A DNA stretch of 64,000 nucleotides from Breviolum minutum Mf 1.05b.01 (Eukaryota; Sar; Dinophyceae; Suessiales; Symbiodiniaceae), in assembly GCA_000507305.1 (NCBI GenBank), contig DF239048.1, forward strand, positions 199,057 to 263,056. The letters are read 5' to 3'. The notes under the pieces were generated by a model. It worked only from the letters and a program-made list of their open reading frames with translations, made no database searches and was not told the origin of the DNA. Numbering within the stretch: the stretch's first letter is position 1; every line of letters begins with the position of its first letter. A program made the translations under genes and the position numbers. This document shows, in pieces, positions 1-13,397 of the stretch.

Positions 1-3000
1 TGGCTGCAGCAATGGTCTGGTGAAAAAATAAGCAACAATCTTGACAAATAGCCTTGCCATGCTTTACCATCTCATACAGCCACGTGCCGATTCCGTGTTG
101 CAACACCAGCTTGCAAGACCATAGAAGGGAACTTGCAAGCTGCCACTTTGCATTGGATGCAATGATGCGAGATTAAAAGGGTCAGAATTGAACGCTGGCA
201 TGTTCCATCCCCGATTGGATAGCGTTGGTCAAAGCAGCCCTTTCAAGTTAAAGTGTTCTTCAGGATATTTAGGCCAGTCCATGATGCAATTACTTGCTGA
301 ACAAAAGCTAAGGAGCAGCATTGGTACTATTTGTTATTGTTTTGCCTGAAAACAAGAGTAGTGACAGCTATCCAAGCTACAGAACAGCGTCGACACTTTG
401 TACACTGGTCTGGGATGAGACCTTTAGGCCCTCTCCTTTGGTCACAGCATCTGGGGGCCTGATCGATGGCTACAACTCCTGATTATATTTTGTGAGATGG
501 AGGGTCAGGCCAGATCTCATGCAAGATCTTCCAGCAAGTCCACTGCTTTGCAGCCCATGATCCAGCTTGCATATCTAAGGCCAATTTATGGCGCTGTGAT
601 GCGGAATTTTGTGACACACACACAAACGCATTTACTTGGGAACACCGAGCTAGGGTTTATTTCTGACTCCATAACTTTTCATCCCAGCTGCAAAGCATAG
701 ACAAAAGGCTTAAAATTCCACCATGCCAGCCGGCCAAGTTTTTGTGGCACAGTCCCTGACAACGCACAGGGTTCCTCCTACGGCTTTCGGTGGGCCCTTT
801 AACGGGCAGGAAAAGATATCGCAGAGTGCGAGTGATGGATACTCCCAAAGGAATAGCAGGCACCACACTGAACAAAGTTTTTCAGGGATGGTCAGGATTC
901 GTAAAATAATTGGTAGATAATTGTGGTATTAGCAGATTGCAGGAATAAAATTTGCATAAATTGCATGAATGGTTTGTTTCTCATTCGAATGTCAACCCTC
1001 AACCTGAGGGCATCCCCCAACCAGCACACTAGCTATTGCGACAGTGGAAGGATGAAACTTTGTGCGTATTTCTTTGTGTTCGGCATCATTTGGCTGCAGA
1101 ATAGCCTTTCAACCAATGAAATGAGGTAATTGAAGTTTTCGACATGAAGCTGCGACTTTAGAACTGCTCCAGCTGCTATCTCCTCTGGACCTCCTGAATT
1201 GCCATTCTTCGCACGCCTGCGGCTGTTCCTTATGAATTCTGCCAGCCCCTAGATCCAATTCAAACCGTCGTATCAAAAAGTTGTATAGTCTTACAACTCT
1301 GTTTCTTGTTACCTTCCTGGATCCTAGTGGCTTCTCAACGCCTTTGGGGCACGGGCCCACTCACTTTGCGGCCGAATTCGCCATCGCATACCTTCAAATT
1401 CATGCAAATACAGGTAGATTCAACGCGGTGCAGGGGGCTCTCCATCACCAAAAGTACTAGAGAAAACCGGGAAACCCACACATTTGGATGTCTTGTACCC
1501 TGGCACTTGCAGATTCCGGAAATATACGGACATGTCTCAGTTCCCAGCGCGAGTCATAGATGTGCATGCGTGTGTCCTCGGCAAATATCTTGTCACAAAT
1601 TTGCATGCGCACAGTAGCCAACATCTGAGCATTGATCAGGTTGTCTAAGCATCTTCGCATCACAAAAGGACCAACAGGGCCTGTGTCCAAGTGGCTTCAC
1701 GTCCTAGAGTCCTAGAGACACTTTTCTAGGGGTCCGAACCACGCGTCACTCTACCATGCCTCACCTTCACCTTCTGCCAGGGTTCTAAGTCTGGTCTTGT
1801 GAGGACATTTTACCCTGGAACTTCAGTATCGCAATGAGTGGACAAACATGTGCACGAAAGAACTGTAGTACTAAAGTAAAAGCAAGCATTGCTCTTTTAC
1901 ATGCTTTTACTCGAGTGTCAGTCAAACATTGGACCTTGAGACTGTTCTTTTACACTGTAGCTTTCGCTTGCCCATCAAAATCCTGAAGCAGCTTGTCTTC
2001 TGTGTCATTTTTCTACTTCCCTTGGTGACAAAAAAGCCTCTTCGCCCGCGTCGCCCGGAGCGCCCTGAGCCTGGTTGCAACAAAGTGCGACTCAAATGGG
2101 AGTCATAGAGAGGGCAGGAGGAAAATAGCTATAGAATTTCCTATTGTTGATTGCTGTATATTTTTGCATTGTTATTCTATGCTATTCTCTCTCTTTATTT
2201 ATTCATTTATTAGATGCATTCGACTGTTTATGGATCTTCTGACTTGCTGGACCAGAAATTTCTTGTGATTCTATTGGATGCGTTTCTTCTCTGGCCGCCA
2301 ACCCTTGGCAAATAGCATCGCATGCATTACACGGAAAACCAGCATAGCTTCCTGTATACAAACAAACTACTTCGGTGGGAACCTTCCGCAAACACCACGC
2401 TTCCAGCCGCCATCGGTCAAACTAGAGCATACATAGAAATGTAGTTTATATATATATACTATATGACATGAGTTTCTGCGCTACCATGTTGAGCCATGTT
2501 GTAGCATGTTGGTTCTAGGCAAAAGTAAAACCAAACCGCAAATCCTGATCCATGGGCAGCTTAACTGCAACAAGGCCAGGTAGTCGACGGGTGTCCTCCT
2601 CGTCATCCTGGACTGTCGGTGACTTCCCACTTCCCCCACTAAAGGGCAAATGACTGACATGAGAAAATGTATGCGCGGCTCAGCACATCACACACGAAAG
2701 AAAAGCTGGGAGATAACCCTCAGGGCCCGGGAACAGGCCCACAAGAGTGTCGCGATAAAACAGAACAATAAAACATTCAGTGCTATCAACGTCCCTTGTG
2801 GCTAGCTAGCTTTGACACTCAAGGATTTTCTGATTTTCTATCAGAGTTGGAATTGGAAGCCCAGAAATGAAGCCAACTACGTTTCACTCATTTTCACTCC
2901 ATGTCAAACTGTCACTATCAACAATCGAAAATGCAAAACATCTGGCATTTCCAATTCAGGAAGTCCTGGTCAAGGTCATGGTGCACCAGCGGGCATTGTG

Positions 3001-4637
3001 TCCTCCCAACAACAAAGTAAACCCATCGCAAACCGAAGAGCTGCCGACTGAGATAGTTTGAAATTCAATTCGCTTGGCTTCGCTGCTAACTACATTTATT
3101 CAAGGTCAAGAGATGAACACAAACTCAGTCAACAGCAAAACGCTTACACAAAGGTGCCTTTACATGCACATATTCGTATAAATAAAACATATATTTTATA
3201 TATCTATCACATAGTATTGCTGATGGATACACGTGCACACACACACACAAAACACATCTAGGTAAAGTAGATGTGTATGCACGCTGTGATTTTTGGTGTG
3301 TGATAAACTTATATATATATATATATATGCTTATATGACAACATCTGAATCTGCCTCGGCCTCCAAATCATAAATACTGCTGTATTCACCCTATCATTAC
3401 AGCGCAATCTCAAGAAAAGCTTCTGCAACAGCGCATTTTTAGTGCATTTGGAAACTAGCTGAGAGCAAGTGAAGCTGCGAGTTATCTTGCCTGCCAGCTC
3501 CAAGGCCACTCCCCTGCCAGTCGGTGCACCAGGAAATGCCTTCGACCTGTGCAAGTTGTAGCAGCTTGTTGTCAAGTGCTCAAAAATCTCAAAAAGTGAG
3601 ACTGTCGGTGACCATCCGATTTCAGTACAACACCAATCCACGAAATCCGTGTTGCAATGATGTTTGCCGGTTCTCAGCCCCGTGCAGACAAAGTCTTCAG
3701 AAAAGCTGCTGCATTGATCTGCGAGGCCGCTTCGCAAACATGGGTGGGCACTGCCTACACCCTCTATAGCTTTGAGAATGGAACATCGCGAACATCCTAC
3801 TCGGACAGGGGCACTTGATGAAAGGATGTAAGGCTTCTACACTTTCATTCACGATCAAAATGGGTGCCAGTCAATCATCAATAACAGCAGAACAGTATGA
3901 AACCTTTGCCCACGGACCAACGGAGTCTCGGACTTTCTGAGAAGGAACAACCGGATAGTAGTCTTATTTCCCAAAGTCCACTTTTTTGACCATCCTGCTG
4001 CATTCTCACATCCCCTCCATAGAAAAGAGATGGAACAACGCCCTCTGTTTTGATGGGTCCCCAATAGCTTCACTCTATCATGGCAGGGAAGAAAAGCCTC
4101 AAAATAATCCATGACAGTTCTCCATTTTCCTTTTTGTTGCTGGCTTCCAGTTTAAGCACTGGCCAGCATGCCTTGTTCCCCGCCAGGCGCAACCAAACCG
4201 GAACCAGTTGAAGTCCTTGGCACAGCACCAGCTGACTGAATTGCTGCTTTATTTAATTTGAGAGGCCTTCCGTAGGCTCAGATTGATTGGGGAATCATTC
4301 GGAACAAGGCCCTCGAAACATTCCTGACTGATAGAGGAGCCAAGATTGTCAAGTTGTCCCTGCCACATCAATGTTTGAAAGGTCTATCTGCTGGGGTGGT
4401 GTGCGGGATGCAATGGAACTGATTGCCGAAACACAAAGCGAAACCATGCCATGCACTACTCCAGCTTAGATGTTTATCAAACTTTGCCACCTGGAAAAAG
4501 TTTGGAGAAAGTTGTGAAATTGTGGCTGGCAAGTTCCCGGCCACTCTTGCCATGGACTTCACGTTTTGGAGGGTACCTGGTCGTCCAGCATTTTCTTGGG
4601 GGGATGTTGATAGCTGAATCAATTGGCTCATTGCATG
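1..4637. other. Left flank, no supported gene
   Basis: No exon chain with matching phases was found here on either strand. The longest open frame is 142 codons on the minus strand at 3309-3737; it ends in an AT dinucleotide tract, and I could not attach splice partners, so it is not called as a gene. A short plus-strand frame at 723-920 is similarly unsupported. A TA dinucleotide run lies near 3308-3330. The part just below 4638 is probably 3' untranslated sequence of the next gene. Confidence 0.5.
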
Positions 4638-7600
4638 TTAAGGCTGCTCGGAAAGAAACACGCTGGGTACATCGGTCCATCCTATGCCCTGCCTGTGCTT
4701 CAGCTCTTTCATCGTCTGCATAAGCTCCAACGCCCCATCATCGTTGATCTGCAAGGGGAGCTAACTCATATGCTGGAATGAACTATGTACCAATTCTCTC
4801 CAATTATGGCTAATGAATGGCTTCATATCACAACGAGTATGCCAAATAAAACAAGGACGTAACTTGGTCGCTGTCTCTCCCTCTCTCTATAAAGATGTTT
4901 GATCATGTTTGTCCTTGCAGGATCTGAAAAAAGTGCGCATGTAGATATAGATCATTGTATGCATAAAAAATGCTTAGACTATACTGAATCTACATCCGGA
5001 TTAACTCCAGTATCAAATGAATTGAAACGATATCGCGCGCAGTGTAACTAGACTATGACATCATGCAACAGCTTACCCCGACGGCCTGATTCTCGGCCAA
5101 ATACATCTCGTAGATCTGGCCAGCACCTTGGCCAAAAAGTAGTTCTGCGTTGATCCTCTCCCCACATTTGTCTAAGCCGTCATCACATGAAGTATCAATT
5201 GCAATATCAGCAGTCTACGTCACACAACAGTGGACAGCGATGAGTATGTCAGGAGGGGCTGAGCAGCAGTGCGCTTGTTGTTCCTGATGAACTCGCCTGC
5301 CACATGCACACACATCAATCCACCTTCTAAGCTTTTGCAATTTTCTTTGTCATTCACATGCCGTGCTCGAATGGCTCCAAAGATCTCGAAAGGCTCCAAG
5401 CAGGCCAGGCATTCACAATGATTGGACACCGGCTGTTGTGATCCTGCCAGCCGTGAGAGCTTGTCATGCTTGTAAGGAGAGGTGCTGGGGGAGCTACAAG
5501 TATCCACAAGATCCTCACCAGCTATGGGACTGTGGGGTCCAACGAAAGCTTTCAAGTACCCACAAAACCATCTTTAGCAATAGTGACAACTGTATTGCGG
5601 CGAAATATGTGACAACAAAACCAACGGCCCCTTTACACCTTGGAACTGCATTCAATATTGCTACCCTCATGCCTCTTGATGAACATGTGCGAAAAGCCAC
5701 CCAGGCAAAATGTCTCAAACTCCTTCCATCAAACCTACTTTGGCCAGGCGGTCCTGTTGTGGGTCAGCTTCATGAAAGCTGCTTGCACCTGGCGCAATAA
5801 TGAGGACAGTTTTGGACCAAGAACCTCAAGGTTCTCCAAAATCCCCTCTACCTTGGCACCAAAATTCTAATGCTGATAAAAACCCACAAAGTGTGCACCA
5901 AACATAGTTGCAAGCCTGGAGTCAAAAAATTGTCGTGAATGATTGCAGCATGATGGATTATGTAGGCGTTTCTCTTTGGTTAAAGCTCTCCCTCTCTCTC
6001 TCTCTCGCTCTCTTTTTCTATTCCGTGGAGACTTTCATCCTACTACTGTTTTGTCTTTCAACTGTTTGTCAGGTCACCGAAAATCTATACAAGATTTCAT
6101 TCATGGGAACGAGGAAGGAGCCTCAAACTGGCTCAGGCAGTCCAAGAGTAGCCACAGGCCATGGTCACTCAAGCCGGAGTAACTGAAATCGACCTGACTA
6201 ATGAGTCGGCTCAGTAAAAAGTGTCTACATGCTTAGATACTACTATACTACTGTGAGATTTTGTGGGTGACTCTGACTTGTCTTGCTTTGACTTTCCTTG
6301 CATACCTCCTGACTGGCGACTTCAAGACTAACCGAGTGACTAACCACGACATTCATTTTAAAGATCCTGGACCTCACCCATTTGCACACTCCAAATACGT
6401 ACCACGTTGCTTATGTGCATGCCTTGAGTACACTTGAATACTGTGTATTGTGCCTGTGAGCTTCTTTTCCAGATTTTGCAAGCTGGTAGTCTCAAAATGT
6501 GAGGATGCCATTTGGTTTACCCATCCCCTTCTACCCTCTGGCACTCAGTTCCACCATCTTGAAACAACACCTCACACCCACATTGGCTCCACTCATTACC
6601 AAAGAACACGCCTCGCCCTGACATTGCCGCAACACCTTTGCACCATGGGTATCCTCGGCAAAGGTGCTACAATGCTACAAGGATCCTTGCAAATGGGGTC
6701 ACCAATGACAAATCGCACGGGAAACTGTGCATAGGCACGTTTGTTTGAACTCCTTTCATGTCTCAATGACGAGACTGGTAGTGGTAGTGGTAGCAGTAGC
6801 AGATTGCATGCCGATTGCACACCATATGACTCATATTCATCCCCAAGTGTATCCGCGAGATTCGCCAGATTCGCCTTGAAGTCCGCCAGGCGCCGGCGCA
6901 GCCAGGCACAAAAGCGTTCCATGGCTACATCAGACCTGAAAACGATTGCGAAAAGGACCACAAGCCACAGCATGGCCAAATCAAGTGCTGAAAAGCTTTT
7001 GAAGCTTCAAGTTTCGAAAGCGTCAAACTACACTTTGAAACCTTACATTGACATCAATCGTATCAATACTTGAGAGGTGGTCATCTTTGGCAAAAACTGG
7101 GAAATTACAAAATCACCAAAAATCCTTGTCGGATAAGAGTCCTGGGTGACCCCACGATGCAAGGTCAGATCCTGGCACTGCAATACTTGGATGCATCGGA
7201 CAAAAGGAACAACTTTTCCCAGAATCCAACAAGAAAAGCTCAAATGAACCTAAATATCTTGAAATATCTTGAACATGCATCTTCACAATGCCACACACTC
7301 CAAATTGTCTGACGCAGCGGTGCCTGACATTGACAGCTTCAATCGCCAGCGGTCGGATTCGTACCAGGTTTCAAAACATCGCCTCGGCACTGCCGATGGC
7401 TTCACAACCCACATCCTCATCTTCATTCCACATTTGGATGGAGGATGAAGGCCATCATTGCTGAAGGCCATGAAGGGCGAATACATTTTCATGCTGAGCT
7501 CCTGACTCTGCAATCTTCTCGATGCGTTTCACCTCACTCTTTGTAGCACTTCTTGCCAACTCACATCTTCAGGATACCAAAAGCATCCAAAGTCCATCTT

Positions 7601-8186
7601 TCACATGACTGCCCTTATGACTCTACGGCTACCTGCCGCCATCTTCAAAGGCCGTGAATCTCACAAGTCAGAATTACCATTGCAATCCATTGCCTTGAAA
7701 TCCTAGGACTAGGCTGCGGACTGTCCAGTACTCCTCCTTGCCTAGACCAGAAAGATCCAGAAAGAACAATTTGCATAAATTGTCAAGTTGATGTTTGATG
7801 ATGTTTGCTGCCTTCGATTCTCTTTGGCACCCATATCACTCATGACGACCATACGCTACCGGATGCGGTGCTATTAAATCTCTTCCAATAATATTCTAGA
7901 AAACCTAAAAATCTACACACTATAAAATGAAAATAAAAGAGAGCGCTTATATATCTTATATGTCATCAGTCATCCATTTGTAGGAACCAACCAGGGCTTG
8001 GTCAGTGTAATCAAACCACAAAGGCTTTGAAGAAAAAATGCTCCAGCAGGGATAGCTCAGGGACTCCACGCCATCATCTGATCTTTGCCTCGCACGTTGC
8101 AAACAAGCAATTTGAAGATGCAAGTTGCACCGAAGACACAAGGCACATGCAATACCCTGATGATGCCGATCAACTTTCTTTGACAT
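4638..8186 (-). CDS. Multi-exon gene, unknown protein (about 307 aa)
   Basis: Minus-strand model with exons 8186-7992, 7597-7533, 6935-6821, 6653-6600, 5866-5739, 5484-5324, 5171-5077 and 4748-4638. Every junction is GT-AG with matching phase, and the coding sum is a multiple of three ending in TAA at 4638-4640. Strong signals include the donor GTAAGC at 5071-5076 and a pyrimidine-rich acceptor ending at 5485. The start ATG at 8186-8184 is preceded by AG, as for a trans-spliced leader, but an upstream exon is not excluded; a 78-nt intron inside the first exon is also possible. The protein is mostly helical and charged, with scattered Cys (two close pairs around residues 18-25) and no membrane segment. 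The C-terminus contains LELMQTMKELKHRQ. I do not recognise the family. Confidence 0.6.
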
Positions 8187-8689
8187 CTGTCATAGCACTG
8201 TGATTGATGGCTCTGACCTTCCCGTTCAGAGCTAGTAGCTAGCATGACATGAAGTGAGATGTATTCAGAGCAATATTGAAGCAAGATAAAAACCTAAAGT
8301 CGCAAGTCGCAAGATATTGAAACATGTTAGACTCACTTAAGACTTACTCAATCACACCGAATCACCCTGATACGCTCGCACACAACACAGAACCGTCCAA
8401 GATGCCTGTTAGCCTCGTCACCTGCTTCTCCCTGGCGCTCGGTCTGTCTGAGCACCGGGATACTGTCGATTAAAGTATGTCAAGCCCTTTCCGGTACCAG
8501 TGGATCGCTACAACAATGGAAACGCATGGAAATATACTGGTTCAATTTTGTGACTCTGGGGCCTAGAGGCTGTAAGGACGTTTCACTCTAGGGAAGCAGG
8601 GGCATCTATATACACTTGACGCAAGCACCACAGCCGACCAAGTGCCCAAAGAATTTTCTGACAATTGAGCAGTCAGGTTCCTGGCCTCT

Positions 8690-9524
8690 TCAGGTGCCTG
8701 GCGCTATTGAAATTGCAGCGTGAAATGTAAGATTTCCACGAAGGCTAATAATCCCTTTCTCTGAATCCACACACTCAACGTCAATTAAATCCAAGAGGCC
8801 TAACTTTTTACATATCAAATCCATGTACTGTACGTGAGTAAGCTTGAGAGCAAGTCTTTTCGAAACAGCATTGCAAGCACCGGCTCCAGGGAGTATGTAG
8901 AGAGCAAAACACTTTGGCAATTTTCGATTACATCAGCTGCCTCTGCCGCCTTGGCCTTGCGCCGAAATGTGTTCAATGTTCCAAACTCTAGCACAAAATT
9001 CACAAAATGCTGCGCAGCGCTGTGCAAAGTGCAAAGCACTCCCTCTTACATCATCTTGGTACTGACACATTAAAAAATGCTGATTTCATGATGATTTCAC
9101 CACGTCCCTTCCATAAATGTAGATGTGGACGAATGCATGTAGCAGCAAAACAGCACAACCTGCACATGTTTGATTGCTTTTGTATCCATCAGACCTTCGC
9201 ATCAGCTATCATCTTGCGCTCCATTTTTCTGCAGACCTTGGTGCATAGGCCCATCTCAAGCATATTCAACCCCTTCCTCGCAGCAAGTCTTGTTAAACAA
9301 TCAGTGTTTGCGGCTTTGAATGACGTTTCCGGAAGGCTTCCTGAACTTTCACTGCTGTTGTTTCTGCATCTATGTCTCGAAGCAAGGAGAGCCCGGCTGA
9401 CTGGAGCATTGATGACAAGTTTCTGCCTCAAAGCTTGAACATGTATGCAAAACGAAAGCCAGAAATGCGTGGCGCAATGCCTTGCAACATCTGCGCAGTG
9501 TACCGCCACCGCTTGTCTAAAATG
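8690..9524 (-). CDS. Compact gene with ultrashort introns, unknown protein
   Basis: Exons 9524-9454, 9422-9299, 9272-9195, 8985-8913 and 8883-8690 total 540 nt (179 aa plus stop) with matching phases. Introns are 31, 26, 209 and 29 nt, so three of the four are far shorter than typical spliceosomal introns. Without them the frame shifts and soon stops. The protein is Lys/Arg- and Leu-rich, with segments such as RDIDAETTAVKVQEAFRKRH and DLICKKLGLLDLIDVECVDS. The true N-terminus probably lies in another exon upstream. No family recognised. The alternative is a decayed gene with frameshifts; codon character on both sides of each junction and GT-AG ends favour splicing. An antisense frame at 9372-9560 also looks coding and is listed under rejected items. 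Confidence 0.5.
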
Positions 9525-9842
9525 CTGAAGCCCGTTTACAGGCGCACAGCAATGCTGTAAATTCATCAACGTTTCTCCAACGTAAACTGTATGCCATAGT
9601 CAGTGTATATTGCACGCTGAATATTGTCAAGTATATTTGTCATGTTGATTCAAATATGAACATATAGAAATGCAAATGCGCATCATTATGCATCATTATC
9701 TTCCACACTATGTGAAGGCAAAAGCAGGGGCAATTGTCACCTTTCTCTTGGATAGGTTTCGCCATGCTCATTGCTATACTTGTGTCGTATCTGGCCAGTC
9801 AGGATTGATTTTCGCCCATGCCCCGCTGCTGTGCGTACCGCT

Positions 9843-11517
9843 TCAAGATGTCTTAAGCTCATGACAAGCTCCACCTTGTGCCTCGACAAGCTCTTCAACA
9901 CGCTGCACAACCTGCGGGAAAAGGCCATGAGAATATCAACGCCCACCTTCTTGTATCCTAAATACATCAATGAATATCAATGAGCTAAGCCGCTAAGCCT
10001 TGTCTAGTTGGTGATTTCATCCCATCTCAAAACTATTAAAAAGAAACAAATAAATGGGAAGATTTCCCAAGTAGGGGTGAAAGTTCCAAAAATATCTGAA
10101 CCCACCTTGTTCTTACGGTACTATAGCTTGAAAGGCAACTTGATGCAAGAAAGTGTAGCATCTGGTGGGTCGTGGCTGTGGCATGGCTCATGGATCCTTT
10201 GGCAGAACCCAACAACTTTTGTGGCCTCCAGCGCTTTGGACGCGGAAAGGCTCCACAGGGAAGAGAGAGCACGCTCATCGATCTCACTCCTTGACAGCAA
10301 TAGCCGGCGGAAATATCTTTAATTGTATGCCAGTGGGCACCAACCCATGCCGCGTCTGTTCACATGGTAGTTTTGATATTGCTTCGGCATCTGGTTGAAA
10401 GGTTTGTCGTATGGAATCACAATATTTTTCAAGCGCTCATCAAAGTGCAAAACTTTTGAAACCTCAAAGCTTTTTTCACCAGAACATATCGGAAAATGTC
10501 CAAGTTTGGCGCACAATATTCGGCAAGTATGCTAATCAAAATCCCTTGGGCCAAAGCAACTCAGTCAAACAGGCCCTTCTGATTCATTTGCATTTGAGAG
10601 CTTGATGAGTTTTTGGCTCCCTGGTTGAGCTTATGTTTCAGAGGACTTGAGCATCCCACTGTGTGCTTTCTTGTAAGAGCTGCACCTTCTTCTCCACCTG
10701 ACCATTTACTTGGACTTGCAGACTTGATCTGATCATCAAATGTGTCTGGGCACCTCCTCCTTCTCAGCGCCTCACAGCAAGCAAGTGTGGCTCATGTGCG
10801 TGTTCCACAATATTTGCATGTATATCACCTGCCACGTCATGCTTGACCTACTTGAGGTTCATCTAATATATCCTTTCTGATGGTAGAAGGGGCCCGAAAT
10901 GATCCATCAAAGAACAGTAAGCTAAAACTATGCATGAATCACGATCAACAACTAGTAGTCAACATGTGCCAAACTAGCATTGGCAAGTGGCAAAACGGTC
11001 TTCTTCGATAAACAGCAAACTGTGCGTGAATACTACAGAAGCTCAGCGCCAAGCCGGTTGCTGCATCATCCTCCAGTTTCATGACCAGCATGTACATGGT
11101 AAGTTCTCTTAAGAATAATGGCGCTTGGCTGCATGTATAGCATTGCTTTGCAAACATTTAGCCGCAATCATCCAGTTGACAAGACATGCCTCTGATCCAG
11201 CACGCACTTTCGCATGAGGGAAGAGTGCCTGGCGTCAAGCATGTCAAGCCATGACCACCATATTCCAGTTCCAACGTCGGTTTGGGTCTGGCTGTGTGAG
11301 TTTGAGTGGGGTACAAATCGTCACGCCAGGACTGCACTATCTTCGATGCAAACACATGAGTCTCATCACCCCAAGGATCCTGCTCCCCTTGAGCCAGCCT
11401 TCAAAGTACAAGCGATGCTCTCAGCACACCCACCTTGACAAATGTGGAGGCATGCATGCAGTGACCGGTCTCTAGGCTCCCAGTCTGACATGGAGGGTGG
11501 ACACACTTGAGACGACA
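9843..11517 (-). CDS. Multi-exon gene, unknown protein, 3' end
   Basis: Candidate exons on the minus strand: 11517-11434, 11387-11338, 11287-11181, 11107-11037, 10828-10776, 10697-10647, 10462-10341, 10289-10217 and terminal 9911-9843 (TGA at 9843-9845). Phases agree throughout. Best single signals are the acceptor after a CCTTTTCCCGCAG-type tract at 9912, the donor GTGAGG at 10770-10775 and the acceptor at 11108. Several introns are 46-78 nt. The last exon encodes VVQRVEELVEAQGGACHELK, a likely helix. Some splice choices between 9.9 and 10.7 kb are not unique: the 10728-10638 segment is open in two frames. The 5' end is not found. No family recognised. Confidence 0.45.
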
Positions 11518-12118
11518 CTGAGATCAGAATCTTCAAACAAGTTGTTCTCAAGATTTCTCAAGCATAACTTGATCTTGACCCAATGGTCATCTGGACTGTC
11601 CCTCTCAAATGTACAGTCTGGGCATGTTTGAGCTACGTACCGGTGTCAGTCTCCTTGCGTGAAACGAAAAGAAGCTGACCGGACAATCAGAAAGAAATCA
11701 GGGTATAAAGACTGGATACCAAAGCGATATGCAAACAGTTACAGTTTTCCAACTTCCATGGCAACTAAACTGATGACGGCGAGCCTCAATACCAGGAGGC
11801 CTTCCGATATCCCTTGGCTGTAACAGCTCGGACGTTGTAGCACATGATTACACATGAGTATATATGATGTAAAACGTCCACTGTAATAATGTATATATCT
11901 GGAATATATATCTATATATGTATATATATGTATATATATTATATATGTGTATACAGATACAGTAGTAAGAACATATATGAACGCCCTTGTACACCCAAAG
12001 TCACATTCTGAATTTAATGTACAGTAACATGCATAGCCGGCCAACATGATGATTACATGTCGTGCTAATTGATTGCCGGCCGCGTCAGTGCATGGAGTTG
12101 GAAGCTGGCTCAAACAAT

Positions 12119-12964
12119 TCAGTGATCCATGAAAGTCTTTCGAAATGCTTCGAAGTGCAAAACTGCTCTGGCTGAGTTCAAAGCATATCCATACCATCGG
12201 ACTTAGAAATCAGGAGCATATGGAACATATGGAACAGTAGTGCCCGCATGCCATTCAGCCGCAGATTGACGCCAAATAGCAAAGAAGCTTCCAGAGCTGA
12301 AGTGTTTGCATCAACATCGGTTGCTAAACATTTTGCACAAAGAAACGTACAACAGTTCTTGTTCCGATGAATTCATCCGTTCGCACTCGTTGGCATTCAC
12401 GAACCGGATACTGGGCGCCAAGCCAGAAGCCCTGAGCAACAAGGTCGGAAGCTGCAGTCACACGAGTTAGCCCTCGCATCCTTTGTTTATCTTTAAATCT
12501 GGACACAAAAAAATCTACATATATATATATATATATACGTATCTATATATACACAGTATATATGGCAATCCTACAAATGGTCCTTATATGATGTACCCTA
12601 ATGTTGTAGTTATATTACTTCACATAATGACCCGAATAGCATCTTCACAGTTCTCTGCATGCTTGCTGAGACATCTGAGACCAAACGCCCACTTAGACTG
12701 TACTGATTGGCTTCATGTTCAGTACAATCCCTAGGTGGACACATTTCATACATGTTCTGGCTGCATCTGGGGCATGTGTTCAAAGCAAACGAAAGACTTG
12801 GATAGAAGAAGTGATGTATGTGTATTGAATGAGTCTAGTTAGTCAAAAATCACAACAGTATCCCAATAGTTTGCGACAGTTCTCGCACAAGAGTCAAACT
12901 GAGCTTTCATCAAAGTCCTGCCTCCTTGTGGCAGCCATGCAGATTCATGTCTCCAGGCCTGGCG
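12119..12964 (-). CDS. Multi-exon gene, unknown protein, 3' end
   Basis: Exons 12964-12857, 12702-12624, 12451-12347, 12296-12195 and possibly 12171-12119, all minus strand with consistent phases. The product has the style of a soluble or peripheral protein: an Arg/Trp-rich start (HESAWLPQGGRTLMKAQ), then a segment with FWLGAQYPVRECQRVRTDEF, then a hydrophobic helix LNGMRALLFHMFHMLL. Translation could stop at a TGA five codons past 12195, or continue through a 23-nt GT-AG intron (12172-12194) into a 16-residue terminal exon ending at 12119. The first exon may extend upstream to about 13040. Family not recognised. Confidence 0.5.
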
Positions 12965-13397
12965 CTTGGAAGTAGGTAGGTAACATTGGAGAACTGGATA
13001 GCCCAAATAGCCACGACTGTGGAGCGTCCCACCAAAATATCCAAAATGGCTTAGTCTTTTTCAACCTTTTTCACCACCATTGCCAAGCGAGCTACAAACC
13101 TAAGAGCCCCTTTTGGGAACCACCTGCCTTACAGCTGCGTGAATTACGCATCTGGCTGGCAAAGCGAGAAATTCCAAGATCTGTGCTACTCTATGATAAT
13201 GAATGATAGTGGTGTTGGAGTATGATTGCGAAAATTTCGCACTGCAATCGGGATGTGAAACCAAGCCGCATATCTCAGAATGATCCGAAATGTCTCACTC
13301 TTTGTCAAGCACATACGACCACCACAAGCGCTCCCAGCTTCACCAGCTGCGATGCAGTCATGTTCTGAGATTGAAGCCTTGTTTAACCATATCATGT

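Noticed and set aside
6703-6724. 22-nt microexon between 6935 and 6653
   Set aside because: It would need a 36-nt intron as well; choosing donor 6820 and acceptor 6654 gives the same frame without it.
9007-9438. 143-codon plus-strand frame
   Set aside because: Antisense to a minus-strand exon chain with consistent phases; codon use fits the minus strand better.
11739-12197. 152-codon minus-strand frame
   Set aside because: Much of it translates a TATA repeat; its 5' part overlaps exons of the 12119-12964 gene in another frame.
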